Below, in pieces: positions 23,492 through 34,436 of a stretch of DNA of 64,000 bases. Source of the stretch: Mastigias papua (taxonomy: Eukaryota; Cnidaria; Scyphozoa; Rhizostomeae; Mastigiidae). The number at the start of each line of letters is the position of its first letter. Within the stretch, counting starts at the first letter, position 1. The notes below the pieces were generated by a model. It was not told where the DNA came from. It did not search any database and worked only from the letters and a program-made list of their open reading frames with translations. Both the position numbers and the translations under genes were made by a program. The stretch lies in the NCBI GenBank assembly GCA_964019165.1, contig OZ025280.1:11712428-11776427 (forward strand), written 5' to 3'.

Positions 23492-24790
23492 ATGTCTGAC
23501 GAGCATCGCTTTGCATTTCTTCTCGCTTTAAGGCAAAGAGAAAAATCAATGGCGAAGAAAAAGCGTCAAAGAAAGCATAAGGTTTGGGTTCGCAAACTAT
23601 TTCGCGAGCGTTTCGAGAAAGGCGAGTATTATAAGCTGGTGCTGGACATGAAGCTATTTGATCACGAACTCTTCTTCCGGTATTTCCGGATGTTGCCAGA
23701 GAAATTCGAAGAGCTACTGAGTCCTGTTGGCCCTTCTTTATTAAAGAATTGCAGAAACAGGGAACCAATTTCTCCAGAGGAAAGACTATCAGTTACCCTG
23801 CGCCATCTAGCAACTGGTGACTCACATGCAACAATTGCTATGAGTTATCGTATGAGTCCTACAACTGTTGGACGCATCATTATGGAAACTTGCCAAATAA
23901 TTTGGGTACACCTTTTAAATAATGGCTTTCTCAAGGTTCCCAGCACCCAGAAAGAGTGGAAAGAAGTCGCACAACGGTTTGAATTTAAATGGAATTTTCC
24001 AAACTGTGTTGGTGCAATCAATGGCTAGCATGTTGTGATGCAAGCCCCAGCACGTGCTGGCTCTATATTTTACAATTACAAAGGTACCCATAGTATTGTT
24101 TTGATGGCTGTTGTTAACAGTGACTACGAGTTCATAATGGTGAATATAGGTGAAGCAGGGAGACAGAGCGATGGTGGGGTTTTTGCAAATGGTAATATAG
24201 GATATGCTATGAATAATGATTTGCTTGGTCTGCCTGTACCAAGGCAAATATCTCCTAGTTTGGAAATGCATTTCCCATATGTATTCACAGGGGATGAGGC
24301 ATTCCCATTGAAAACATATCTCATTAAACCCTATTCCAGATCATGTATTGGTATCAAAGAGCGTGTTGCTAATTATCGAATCAGCAGAGCCAGAAGGGTT
24401 GTTGAGAATACATTTCGGATAGCTGCCTCATGATTTCGAATATTTCGAAGACCAATTATAGCCAAAACAGAACTTGTGATAGAGGTAACAAAAGCCGTTG
24501 TGATGCTACATAATTTCCTTATGCATGACAGAACTGAAAGCCGAAACAGATATTTTCCATCGGGCTATGCTGATGAAGAGACATCAGATGGTGTCAGGGC
24601 TGGTGGGTGGAGAGCTGAGGGAGACAACTTAGGCCTAAATGAAATCAATCAGATTGGGTCTGCCACTTATAGCAGGGATGCAAAGCAAGTAAGAGATGAC
24701 TTTAGAGACTATTTCTTTTCAGAAGATGGCTCTCTAGCATGGCAGCTTGAGGTGGTTAACAGCACGCAAACTACTTTTGATAAACAGTAA
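23492..24790 (+). pseudogene. HARBI1-like Harbinger transposase 2 (two nonsense codons)
   Basis: ATG 23,492 (NNAACATG context) opens about 430 codons in one frame to the TAA at 24,788-24,790. The N-terminus is basic (KKKRQRKHKVWVRKLF), then the LFDHELFFRYFRM block, then the DDE_Tnp_4 nuclease. Two stops interrupt: TAG 24,026 (expected Lys in AIDGKH) and TGA 24,431 (expected Arg in AASRF). The first catalytic position reads GAING instead of GAIDG, so the metal-binding Asp is Asn. SDGGVF and RRVVENTFRIAAS, which hold the other two, are kept. No frameshift occurs. It would recognise the termini together with its partner gene. Confidence 0.9.
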
Positions 24791-24831
24791 GAAGCGTAAT
24801 TAATACAGAGAAACTATAATAATAATGCAGC

Positions 24832-26307
24832 TTAGTCATCACTAAATTCAATGTCATAAAGCAGTTTCTGAATTTCAAATTTAGCTCTTCTGTTCTTTTT
24901 TGCTGGTAGGGATGACAAAATCGGCACCAGGCTCTGGCAAAACAAGCTATCAGCATTCTTCTTTAGATCGTTCTGATTAGCAAGGTATTCGGAAATGGCG
25001 CTGTCCAATGAACTCGTTGATGATTGCTCATCTTTACTTGTTGCCTTTCCTTCTTTGGGACATGAAGCCCGTTTTCTTTTAGCAGGTGGTGTTTCGGTAC
25101 CACTCTGCATTGTCTCTGGTGTTGAACACATTACATCAGGCTTTTTAGAAGTTGATGTGTCCTCACTGTATTCATATCTATCACAGTTGTCTATTGATGG
25201 CTGCGGAGTTGGTAAGTTAGAATGAGTAGCCCGATTTGAAAGTACATCTTTTAAAAACTGCAGTTCCTTAAAAAATTTGCATTGGGGCAACTCTGTAGCA
25301 CCTGCGCCAGATCTACATAGCAATTCTCTTTTCTTTAGGCATTTTGATAGGTTATCCCGCAAGTTTTTCCAAGTTTTCTTTAGCATGTTCTCTACAAATT
25401 GGGAGAGAGTATTTTGTTATAATTTACTACACATAGAAGAAATGCGATATCTCAAAAGCTGTATATTGACAATGATGAGACACGAATTAGCTGAAATATC
25501 TTTTGAGGAAATTAGGTTTAAAATAACACCTCTTTGTTGAAAAAGCACTAATTCAAAGCTTAAACATTGCTATAGAAAATCAGAAATGAGTGATGATTTT
25601 GGTTAGCATGTTAATAGGTGGAGTACGGGGGAAGGATATAGCTTTTGGAGATGTGTTTGTGTGGCCCTGTAGAGTGAATTCAGCAGGCAGCATAGAAGAA
25701 CTATAACTAAAAATTATGTAAGCACCCCTGAAAGCATATGGCAGCAAAAACGCTACAAATGAAAAAGCATTTGTTCCTTTTTAGTAAATCTCTCTATAGT
25801 ATGGACATTTGAGAATATGTTATACCGAACAGCTATTTAAACAAACTAACTTCTTGAAAATCAACATGGGTTTGTTTGAACTGATTTAGAAAGTAATATA
25901 AACATAGACTGTGGAAAAAAATTCTATATAAGTAGAGAGAGCCATAAACATGCAACGGAATAGGGCTCACCATTTTTGTTCAATTTCATGGCAATTTCCT
26001 TCCAAGCCTGTTGTTTTCTCTGGTTTTCTTTAAAGGCCCTACAAGACACATCCCATACACATCGGTAGTCCTTCATGAGCTCTATCAAATCTCCTTCCAG
26101 GCTCTGACCAAACTCAAAGCTTCCTTCATTCCGACCTTGGCCTTCTGATATGGTAACTGGCGAAGCAGTTTCAGTCCCAAAATGTTCACTAATAGAATCT
26201 TGCGAATTCTGACTTCTTTCTTTGACAACACAGAAATTTAACTCGGGCAACGCAATACTCTGAGCCAATAGCTGTTCCTTCAAAGCTTCGTAGTCGATGT
26301 TCAACAT
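24832..26307 (-). CDS. Harbinger 2 partner protein with MADF and BESS motifs (two exons)
   Basis: Exon 1 runs 26,307 to 25,971 from ATG. The intron 25,970-25,392 begins GTGAGC and ends TTTGTAG. Exon 2 runs 25,391 to the stop at 24,832. Joining keeps frame (..KLNKN-ENMLKKTW..) and completes a MADF (Myb/SANT-like DNA-binding) domain: WDVSCRAFKENQRKQQAWKE in exon 1, TWKNLRDNLSKCLKK in exon 2. A low-complexity middle is followed by a C-terminal BESS-type motif (FCQSLVPILSSLPAKKNRRA). Predicted length is 298 residues with no lesions. In Harbinger elements such partner proteins bind DNA and help bring transposase into the nucleus (family knowledge). It is convergent with the transposase. Confidence 0.85.
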
Positions 26308-27743
26308 TTTGGATCAAGCTCAAGAGTATGACTGTTCGCTGGCGAACGCTGAAAAGTTGAAGATGGTTCAACTTCCCAGCGAAACACAGCGATCAGTCAC
26401 ATGGGTTGAGAAATCCTACTGCGCGTGCTCACTATTCGCTGGTCGCTGGTTTTCGCTAGGATTCGCCTTAATGGAGACAGGCCTTAACGTACCTTTTTGT
26501 TACTGCAGAAGTATGGTTATGATATTGAGAAAGTATTTAATGCAATATTTGCTGATGTACTAGGAACTTTTAGCTTGCTCTTGATTCTTAGTATATGCTC
26601 ATGAGTTGGATGCTAGGATTTCTCAAGAGTTCAGGCACTTTGCTTACATTTGAGATATTGCCCTTATAGTCGAATATACTCCTTGATTTTATCATACACG
26701 TTTTACATGCAAACACTAAGATGTTACCAACTTTAGTCTCAGCTCAGTAACTCTCTTTTTATTTTGTTTTCACTGTATTTACAGTAGGCTTCATAGTTAT
26801 TTCCACTATAGATGGTAGAGTTATTCTCGTCAAGTCAAATTTAAGGGGTTCCACTTTACTGAATGTTCTTCTGTTGGGACACAGTTCCCCTTCTTTCTGA
26901 GATCATTTGTTATAAATGCCATTACCCAATTCCATATATTATTCTGCATGTGATGATATACTCTTAAGGGATGACTTAGTACTAGATATGACCATCATTT
27001 TTATTGCCTAGACTTAATTTATGAAGCCCCTTGCCCCCACTGAGGCAGTGCCTTCGTTTGACATCTGAGTTGATGATACAGGATGTATATTATTACTCAT
27101 TTCACAGAATTACTGACTTCCATAGATCATTCTGCATATGATATTATAGTTTTTTTAGGGATGAAGTAGTACTCGATAGCAATATTTTGATTTATGGGGC
27201 CACTTTCCCCTATCCAACTGCCATTATTGGTTGAAATCTGAATTTCACATGGTTGTAACAGATAATTTAGTACTGGATAGCTGCATTATTTGTTTTGTAT
27301 AGCCATAACCTATGGACTCCCCCCAAGAACTTTGGCTGATATCTAATATGATTCATGCTGCTCAATCATGGGTTTTACAATCTGTTATATATTATATAAA
27401 TGTGTGATATAGGAATACTAAGCAATATTATTTTGTTTTATCACCTTGAGCTACAAAGTCCTATCACAGATTCCAGTTGTATAACACCTATGTTTAAGGA
27501 TCAGACTTGATTGTGTACCTCTGTGGAAAGGATTAGTGGTCACCTATATGATAATAGAACCACTCATACCTGCCAATTCATGTGCTATATTGTATCTGGT
27601 ATAACATCTTAAAATTATTTCCAAGACTCCTTAAGTTACAGTTGAGTGAAGCAGGAGACAATATGCCATGTAGTTTCATTAGTGCCTCATTGGTGAGAGC
27701 ATTTTAAACAATTCTGTGCATTCAACAAGTCGTATAATAGAGA

Positions 27744-28073
27744 CTAGCGTAGTACTGATAGCCCGCTACACGCAGGCTCCCCTAGCCCCAGTTCAAAAGT
27801 TGCATATTAGCCTTGGAAGGACTAACGCTGTGCTCCCATGAAAGTTGCTTGGTCTGGTCGCATAGGATCACGAGAAGGTGACATCATGGGCCTCTGCAAT
27901 GGAGCATGTGACTTTCGGCCTTGCATTGTGCAGGTCGAAGAAAAGTGCAAGACAAAAATGAGCAAAAAATGCTCGGATACCTGTGCTAGGCGACGGGGCT
28001 TCTTGATTTTCTTCCTTTCCCTGTACTGCCCCGTAGCCTGGCTCAGGTATCCGGGCTATCAGTACTAAGCTAG
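27744..28073. repeat. 3' terminal hairpin of Helitron B
   Basis: The 21-bp stem CTAGCGTAGTACTGATAGCCC (27,744-27,764) pairs with 28,053-28,073 with one mismatch. The interior corresponds to the left arm of the A and C palindromes, but the right arm is mostly missing: only the region around GCCCCGTAGCCTGGCTCAGG is left. Confidence 0.75.
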
Positions 28074-28129
28074 TACTAATACTATTGTGACATAATGATT
28101 GAGAAGAATGCATTTAGAGATGAATAGGC

Positions 28130-28581
28130 ACAGCACTTACTATTCAGTTCAGTTCTTCATTTAAAAAGTCCACTACATACAATAGTCAAAATTAATTACA
28201 ACTACAACTAAAGTACAAAAAACAAAGTATATAAAGAACAACAAACAAGAATAAAATACTTGTATGTAGAAGAATTTCTTACAGGAGGAGCTCTCTCTCT
28301 ATAGCTAAACTAATCGAGGAGACAGCACCCCCTATGTCTATAACCTATTGTATCATCTTATATAGCATATTGACTATTTTATATTAATTTGACTGTCTTT
28401 TATCTTGCACTGACAAATATTGATAATGAAAGGTATAAAACAGATATTTCAATTCACTTGGTATTTTGTAGAGAAAAAAGATGTGATTTGAGCCTACATC
28501 TAAAAATGGTAATTGAAGGAGATTGTTTGATTATATATGGAATTTCATTCCAGGATTTAGCACCTGAATATCTAATAGATC
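28130..28581 (-). pseudogene. LINE C-terminal and 3' end fragment (right of MITE in minus sense)
   Basis: On the minus strand, 28,583-28,450 reads SIRYSGAKSWNEIPYIIKQS then FRCRLKSHLF. This is the usual C-terminal end of CR1/L2-type LINE ORF2 (compare SKLWNTLPLFIR in the LINE at 50,600). The rest to about 28,130 is 3' UTR. The other half of this tail lies at 29,292-29,440, separated by the MITE. A one-base shift occurs at the join. Confidence 0.7.
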
Positions 28582-28584
28582 TTA

Positions 28585-29288
28585 AGCCGGGTTTCCACTT
28601 AAACGAATGCGGTCGAATCGATCGATTCGATCGAATCGGTCGAGAGGGCTGGCAGTTTCCACTGAAACGAATCGATCGATTCGACCGAATCGATCAGACA
28701 GGGTTTAACTTTTCTATCAAAACAAAACCAAAGGCAGTTGTAAAATGGGCCTAACTAGGAAGGAGATACTAATTGCACTTTTACTAAAAAGAAGGGAAAG
28801 AGGTCGAAATCTTCAAGTTATGAAGTCCAAAAGAGTACGGGTAAGACAGCTGTAGAGGGAAAGGAAAGAAAAAGGAGAATACCGCTCTTTGATTAAAGAA
28901 ATGCAAGTTGTTGACGAAATGTTGTTTTACATTATTCGTTTGGGAACTATTCCCTACTCCAGTTACAACCGTAAATTGCTCCCAGTCTCGCTTGATATTT
29001 CTAGTGGATTTAAGTTGAAGTAGTCTGTGAGCAACAGTTGAGTCACTTCCTTTGGTATGATTTTTTTGACACATTAACATACATTCCTATTGTAGTCATG
29101 CTGTTCTCTACAATTTGATTGGTCAGGGGATTATCGATCGATGGAAAAGTTCAACTCAGTTGAACTTCTCTATCGATCGATTCGATCGATGGCGGTCGAA
29201 GGGGAGTCCACAATTTTAGGAACTGCGCATGCACCAAATCGATCGATTCGATTGAATCGACCGAATTCGTTTAAGTGGAAACTGGGCT
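28585..29288. mobile_element. Harbinger-type MITE with GATCGATT-rich ends
   Basis: The left end AGCCGGGTTTCCACTTAAACG and right end ...CGTTTAAGTGGAAACTGGGCT are inverted repeats. They are flanked by TTA at 28,582-28,584 and 29,289-29,291. Both subterminal regions are dense in GATCGATTCGAT and ATCGATCGAT. Inside at 28,748 a short + reading (MGLTRKEILIALLLKRRERG, then RERKEKGEYRSLIKEMQVVD) resembles the N-terminus of a Harbinger transposase, so this is an internally deleted derivative (704 bp). It is inserted into a LINE tail. Confidence 0.8.
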
Positions 29289-29291
29289 TTA

Positions 29292-29440
29292 AGCCATATT
29301 GCAATGTGCCTTTTTGGGTCATAAAAAATATCACCTTTGGAGGCCTGCTGAGTATTATACTGATGAACAGATGTCAAACTTTCAACAAAAGTATGAAAAC
29401 AGACAGGAGAAGTCTTGTTTAAAGATTCATAGACAAAGGA
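29292..29440 (-). pseudogene. LINE C-terminal fragment (left of MITE in minus sense)
   Basis: The minus-strand reading FVYESLNKTSPVCFHTFV...GDIFYDPKRHIAIWLK matches the same region of the LINE at 50,470-50,610 (FVYKALNKVSPACFHTYF). It is 5' truncated near 29,440, where a Harbinger partner-gene piece begins. Confidence 0.75.
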
Positions 29441-30430
29441 AAGCAGCATTACAGTTAGCAACATCTTTCCTCAACGATGTCACTTCATCTTTACCTTTGT
29501 TAAACAACTCCTCAACAAGCGTGCGATAGCTTCTGGCCTGAACCTCGAGCATTTCTTTAACAAATTCGTTGACAGATATATCCAGCATACTTGATTCTTG
29601 AAAACTAAATGAATAATGATGACACATTGAAGAATAAATAACACCTTAAGAAGTAGATCATATCACATCATACTTATCACATAATTTTGACATGCGTGAT
29701 GAGAGTGTATCCATCATGATGATGAATCTGTTGAGATATTACAAATGGTTTGACATCGTGGAGAATTGTACATCAACTTTAGCTGATAGAAAGGTATTTG
29801 AACAAAATACAGTTCATAAACAAAACCTCTGTTGGTATCTACATACACCAAAACCAATACATAATCAACTCGATTTTGCAACAGTCATTTAGTCTTCAAA
29901 TTCAAACTCATAAAGGAGCTGCTGAGTTTTCAATTTTGCTAGTCTGTTCTTTTGTTGCAATAGATTTCTAAGAATGGGTACCAAGCTTTGACAAAAGCTC
30001 ATGTCTCCACCTATTTTTTGTCAATCCCCCTCTTTATCTTCTTTCCTATCCAGTTCTCCTAGGGCTTTAACCAGCATGCTATCCACCATAGCTGAAGGGA
30101 GATCAGGCTTTTTTGGCAGATTTTGTTGGCTTGTCTGTGATTTCCATCTCTGATGGTGTCTCCTTTCTTTTCAAAGCAGATTTACCATTAGCAGCACTAT
30201 CTTGATCATTTAATTCATTGGTACTATTCCTTGCTTCCAAATCTTCAATAAGTATATTGGAAGTTGTACTTTGTAATACAAAAACATAAGTTGATAATAA
30301 TGTTTACATTTTGGTGAAGCTGTTGCTGCTGCTCCAGACTTCATGGCTTTTTTATGTCTATCTATGCACCTCTTGACATTGTCTTCTAGGTACTTGAACT
30401 GAGTTTTCAGGAAATCAACTAGGGAAAATT
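29427..30430 (-). pseudogene. second Harbinger MADF-BESS partner gene, degraded
   Basis: The minus strand at about 30,430-30,320 reads KYLEDNVKRCIDRHKKAMKS, the C-terminal half of a MADF domain. The region to about 29,890 shows low-complexity text with stops and ends in a BESS-like SFCQSLVPILRNLLQQKNRL followed by LLYEFEFED and a stop. This parallels the end of the intact gene at 24,832 (FCQSLVPIL...LLYDIEFSDD). The piece 29,627-29,427 (VNEFVKEMLEVQARSYRTLV) may be from another partner gene. The transposase of this element was not found. Confidence 0.65.
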
Positions 30431-31231
30431 ATATGCTTATTAAAATTGGATGTTTGTGCTTTAAATATTGTTTTATTGGTGGTAAGTAGCAACATTAGAG
30501 AAGTGTGAGTAATAGCTGCATAAAAGAATATATTACTTTTTTAACATAACATTTAACAATATATTAAGAAAACATTAAATGCCCTCACATGTCTTTATGG
30601 CAATAGCACATTAACCTTTTTTAACCTGCAGTCACCACTTCTTGAAGAATACTGCAGATGATTGGTACAACAAGCTTTTTTAAAAGCTAAGCAAGACAAG
30701 TTCCTCTATAAGCAACCAAAACAGTTTTTTTAAAAACTATCAAAAGAACCAAAGTGAAATGTTACCTTTCGTATATGAGAAAATCTTAACTACAGTGAAA
30801 ATATAGTGTAGAGTATGCAAGTTTTGGAAAAGTGCATACTATTACATTGACAAGATTACTTGAAGCAAAGGTGATATCACTACCATCAAAAAGGTCAATG
30901 TGTCCATTTTTATTAAGTGCAAAGTAGCTACAGAACAAGCCATATTAAAGGAAGGAACTTGCATCTGCCTCCATTAAATACTGAATTTATAAATTTCAGA
31001 TTAGTCAATTTCTCCTTTGAATTAATTTAACTACTCAAAACTTGTATCAGATTCAAAGTAGCTGAAGTATTGCTTTATAGTTTCTAGATGGAGGTATACG
31101 TACTTCAGCTTTTTCATAAATTTGCAAGGAGATATGTGGCAAATGTGTAAATGCAATGGAAGAGGGCATATTTGTGAAGCTAGTAATCAATTAAATCATG
31201 GGAAATAGAGATAATTATTGCTACAATAACT
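30431..31231. other. no feature seen
   Basis: AT-rich, with no sustained reading and no clear repeat. The missing first exon of the MADF gene would be expected here, but I cannot recognise it. Confidence 0.4.
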
Positions 31232-31660
31232 CTATTCCTTCTTCTCCGTGCTAGCTTGATAAAGGCAGAGTAGCAGCTTATTTTGTTGTTCGACATGCTC
31301 CAGCATTACTTGCTGCTGTCTTATGACACAGATGAGATCTTGGTCCCTTTTTAGTTTTCCTTCCATCTCCCTCTCCCTCAAACTATGTTCTCTTTCTCTC
31401 ATCTCTAACTCTTGCTTTCTCAATTTCAACTTCTCCTCTTCTCTCTTTTCCTTCAAGCCTATTTCTCTCCTCCTCAACTCTAATTCTGCCTCTTTAAATT
31501 TCTTCTTTTCCTCTCTCCTCTCTTTTTTTCTTAAATATTGAACAGTATCATGATCATGCCTTCTCTTCTTGCTCTTTCTTTCTCTAGCTCTGGTCTCTCC
31601 CATTCTCTCAATGGCTCTCTTTCTTATTAGTGAGTTTCCGAAAGGGGAAACAACAAAGAC
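31232..31660 (-). pseudogene. coiled-coil tail of a Harbinger-type Myb/trihelix partner protein
   Basis: The minus-strand ORF 31,603-31,232 (123 residues, possibly extending upstream to about 31,660) is almost all charged heptad-like sequence (KKERREEKKKFKEAELELRR, LREREMEGKLKRDQDL). It ends IRQQQVMLEHVEQQNKLLLC. The same layout occurs on + at 32,950-33,207, and the related DNA-binding half occurs at 53,656. I infer the dimerisation tail of a transposon partner gene. A generic coiled coil cannot be excluded. Confidence 0.5.
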
Positions 31661-32639
31661 GGGAACCTCTGAGGCCTGGAACTAGGGTGACTAGCTCAAA
31701 GTGAGCACACCTGTGTTCGTCCGTCGTCATACCTAGAATGGTGAGAGGATATTCTACAGTCCATTACAGAATGTCAACTTTTACAAGGTATGAGTGAGTC
31801 ATTTTTGCTTTAAGTGGTGTATTTTATGCTTTTTCAATAACTATTGTCATTGATTTACTCGGTTGAGGAACTACAGCTCAATTGATACCACCTATTATCC
31901 ATGCAACAAACAATATAGCCTTAGATACAGCCCTGCATAGGGCCATGAACATTTAACATGATAGGAGAGACTGATTATATATTGTTGACTTCTAGAGCTA
32001 TCAAAGCAAACAGTAAAAAGAAAGGTATGGCTGCTCCGATGACTAGCAAAGACAATGAGAATCAACCAGTGTTCATGGTTATTATGATTCTTAGCAACTA
32101 TATATTTCATAATATTTTGTCACATAATTAAGTGCCTGTTTAATCTTTCATATTAACTTTGTAAGTCATGTTTAGATGCTATATGTTAACCTTACATGTA
32201 ATTATAGGAAAATGTTATTTGTAGATAACACTTGTAATGGACTAGTTGGCTTTGTCTGTATTTTTACTGGAACATTACCGATTGAAGATAAATTAGATGT
32301 TTTTGCTATTAGAAGTGGTATATTGCAGGTTGAAGAAATATATTTCTATATTAAAGTTGTCTACTATTCACGTGAAGAGTGTGAAAATGTTATATATTCC
32401 ATTTATCCATAATGTTCTGCAACACCTTTCTTAATATGCACAAGATGACATGGAGTAAACAGCATGACATAGCTTTGTGTGGGGAGGTGCTTCTTATCTG
32501 TCCTTTTCAGTATAAGTATGGAAGCAGGGATCGAGGTTAATGCTGGTACAGAATTGCTATAAATTGAAACAAACTAGAGCAGCCTCATTTCAAAGTGCAT
32601 CAGAGGGCTGTTCGAGACCATTTCTGCACATTGCAGAAA
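31661..32639. other. no feature seen
   Basis: AT-rich, non-coding. A 78-residue open reading at 32,176-32,412 has no motif I recognise, and I do not call it a gene. Confidence 0.4.
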
Positions 32640-33207
32640 AATTTTAAACAGATGAAGGCATAGAGAGCAAGTGGAATCTGTCCTGATGAGCCTGATGAGT
32701 TTGACCAGGCTCTGGAAGATGTAACCGAGATGGAAAACAGTCAGCAAGAGCAGCTCAACATAGGGAAGCATAAGAAGGCTGTTTCTAGAGAAAGAAACAG
32801 AAAGTGCAGAGACAATGAGAAAGAGGGCCATGGAGAGAAAGGGAGAGACTGGAGCCAGGGAGATTGTTGAAAGAGAGGCCAAAAAGAGAAAGTATGTGGG
32901 AGAAACTGTGGAATATGTGAGGGAGCAAAAGGAATAAGAAGGGATAATGAAGAAGAAAGAGATAGATTTGAAAGAAAAAAGACAAGAGGATGAAATGAAA
33001 ATGAGAAGAAGAGAGCTAGAGATAAGAGAGAGGGAGCAAAGTATGAGGGAGAAGGAGCAGAGCATGAGGGAAAGGAAACCAGAGGATAGGTGTAAAAGGG
33101 ACAAAGACTTTATTTTTGTATTAAGGCAACAGCCGCAACAGCAACAGGCTAGTTTGGAGCAGGTGCAGCAACAAAACAAACTTATTTTTTTCCCTGTACC
33201 AAAATAG
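32640..33207 (+). pseudogene. Harbinger-type Myb/trihelix partner gene, middle and C-terminal part
   Basis: Plus-strand reading at about 32,665-32,770 gives SGICPDEPDEFDQALEDVTE-like text, nearly the same as the minus-strand protein at 53,450. Then comes RKRAMERKGETGAREIVERE (about 32,815-32,880) and, after a TAA near 32,935, the coiled coil 32,947-33,207 ending in a glutamine run (QQPQQQQASLEQVQQQNKLI). Frame changes and the stop make it a relic. The N-terminal Myb-like domain is missing. Confidence 0.6.
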
Positions 33208-34028
33208 CCTCGAAAAGAAGGAATAGTTTTACCTCTCAAAACTGGTGGAGTGAGCCATTTGATCTACTTACTGAAACAGCATCTGAAATGCGCCCTTTTT
33301 ATATTTTACAACTAAATACTAAACTATCCCTGATTGGCAATGCTATGACAGGGTTCACACCCAATATGTGAATCAAAATTCCATACCTATTCCAGGTTTT
33401 CCAAGTTGTCATAAAACTGGCCTATTTTCCAGGTATTCCAAGTTCAGTATGAACAATATATGACAGTGTTAAAGCATTCCTACTAAGTATCAGTTCTTTC
33501 ATGATTGTAGATATTTTTATGTAACTAGCGAAAATCTAGCTAACACTACACAATTGAAAGACTAAACTGTTTTTGCTAGTCAGTTTCGAAAAACATGACT
33601 ACTATGAGTTCCTTCTCCTCACTTAGTTGTGGTTGCAAATGCTGCAGGATATGTTAGCAGACAATAGCACTGTATTTAGCTGGATTGGGGAATAACCGTA
33701 GCTGATCTGTGACGCTTTAACATTTATTGAAAGTACATGAAACTGCTGCAATATACTGAGCTTTGTCCATGTCTACAATGTCTGAACAATTACTAAGTAG
33801 TTAGATTTGACTTTATCATGTGTATATTTTGTACAGTTGGTAGTTTTTCCAAAAAGTGTTCTAGTAGCTTTTAAACAAGCTGTTTTTTTTATTGCTTTCA
33901 CCATAGCTGCTCTGCAGCATTTACCTGATATAATCTTCAAGAGCTGGTGGCTGTACATCAAACAAACTTGCTGTATTGTTGCCATACAAGCAAGGTAATG
34001 CATTTCTCAGCAAGGCACAAACAATAGT
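33208..34028. other. no feature seen
   Basis: AT-rich, non-coding. Short degenerate direct repeats around 33,380-33,440 (CCAGGTTTTCCAAG, CCAGGTATTCCAAG) are the only pattern. Confidence 0.4.
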
Positions 34029-34436
34029 AGTCAGGGCCCTACGGGGCAAAAATATGTGCACACTGGTAAAATGTGCGGGAATTTTCATATCAACTTTAAC
34101 ACATGCCTTTTGTGTCAGTATTCATGATTCAAGAGGTTGGACATGTCCACCTTTCTAAATCACCCATTCAACTCATCTGACTATTACTCGATTTAGGCCA
34201 CCTACAATCATTGAGCGCCATTTTGAAAAATGAATGTCATGGAGCTCCTGACGTATATCTTCAGGTAGAAAACGTGAAGGTATGAACAAATAAGGAAGTT
34301 AAGTGGACTAAAGGTCATTTATCATAGCTAGTTAGGTAGTCTAAAGCAATACATTATATGATTTTAGGCAAAAATGAAGCTGCCAGGTAAAATAAAGGAC
34401 TCTCAGCCTGTAAGACCATGACATATTGACATACCT
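34029..34436 (+). repeat. left long terminal inverted repeat
   Basis: Inverted copy at 36,570-36,966. Shared landmarks are GGTTGGACATGTCCACC/GACGTGTTCAACTTTC regions, GAGCGCCATTTTGAAAAATG, GACGTATATCTTCAGGTAG and GGACTCTCAGCCTGTAAG. Confidence 0.8.

Larger units (their letters stand above)
23326..26484 (+). mobile_element. PIF/Harbinger element 2, complete two-gene element
   Basis: Inverted termini AGGCCTGTCTCCATTAAGG (left, 23,326) and its complement (right, ending 26,484) match over about 25 bp exactly and 30 of 32 bases overall. They are flanked by TAA duplications at 23,323-23,325 and 26,485-26,487. The 3,159-bp interior has the transposase on + and a MADF-BESS partner gene on -, converging at 24,790/24,832. 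It is inserted in Helitron B. This is the best preserved DNA transposon here. Confidence 0.92.
22123..28073 (+). mobile_element. Helitron unit B (non-autonomous, downstream member of tandem A-B)
   Basis: The start TCACTATATACTAACATGCC at 22,123 abuts unit A. The end is GTACTAAGCTAG at 28,073, followed by T, giving 3' CTAG and the A|T target expected for Helitrons when combined with A at 13,271. Its first 100 bp resemble unit A more than C or D. Subtracting Harbinger 2 (23,326-26,484) leaves about 2.8 kb. Exon-like modules are present: ATGACAGTT at 22,621, a GGTAAGC donor-like site at 22,472, and ATGCGAGGGGATTCCC at 23,168. No Rep/helicase. Confidence 0.75.

Noticed and set aside
28600..29280. 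GATCGATT repeats as a CRISPR-like or satellite array
   Set aside because: Irregular spacing, no spacers, and the repeats lie symmetrically at MITE ends.
31323..31541. Serine/phenylalanine/leucine-rich plus-strand ORFs here and at 32,574-33,239 (minus)
   Set aside because: They are antisense shadows of charged coiled-coil readings.
32176..32412. 78-residue open reading as a host gene
   Set aside because: No motif, no context, and length expected by chance in AT-rich DNA.
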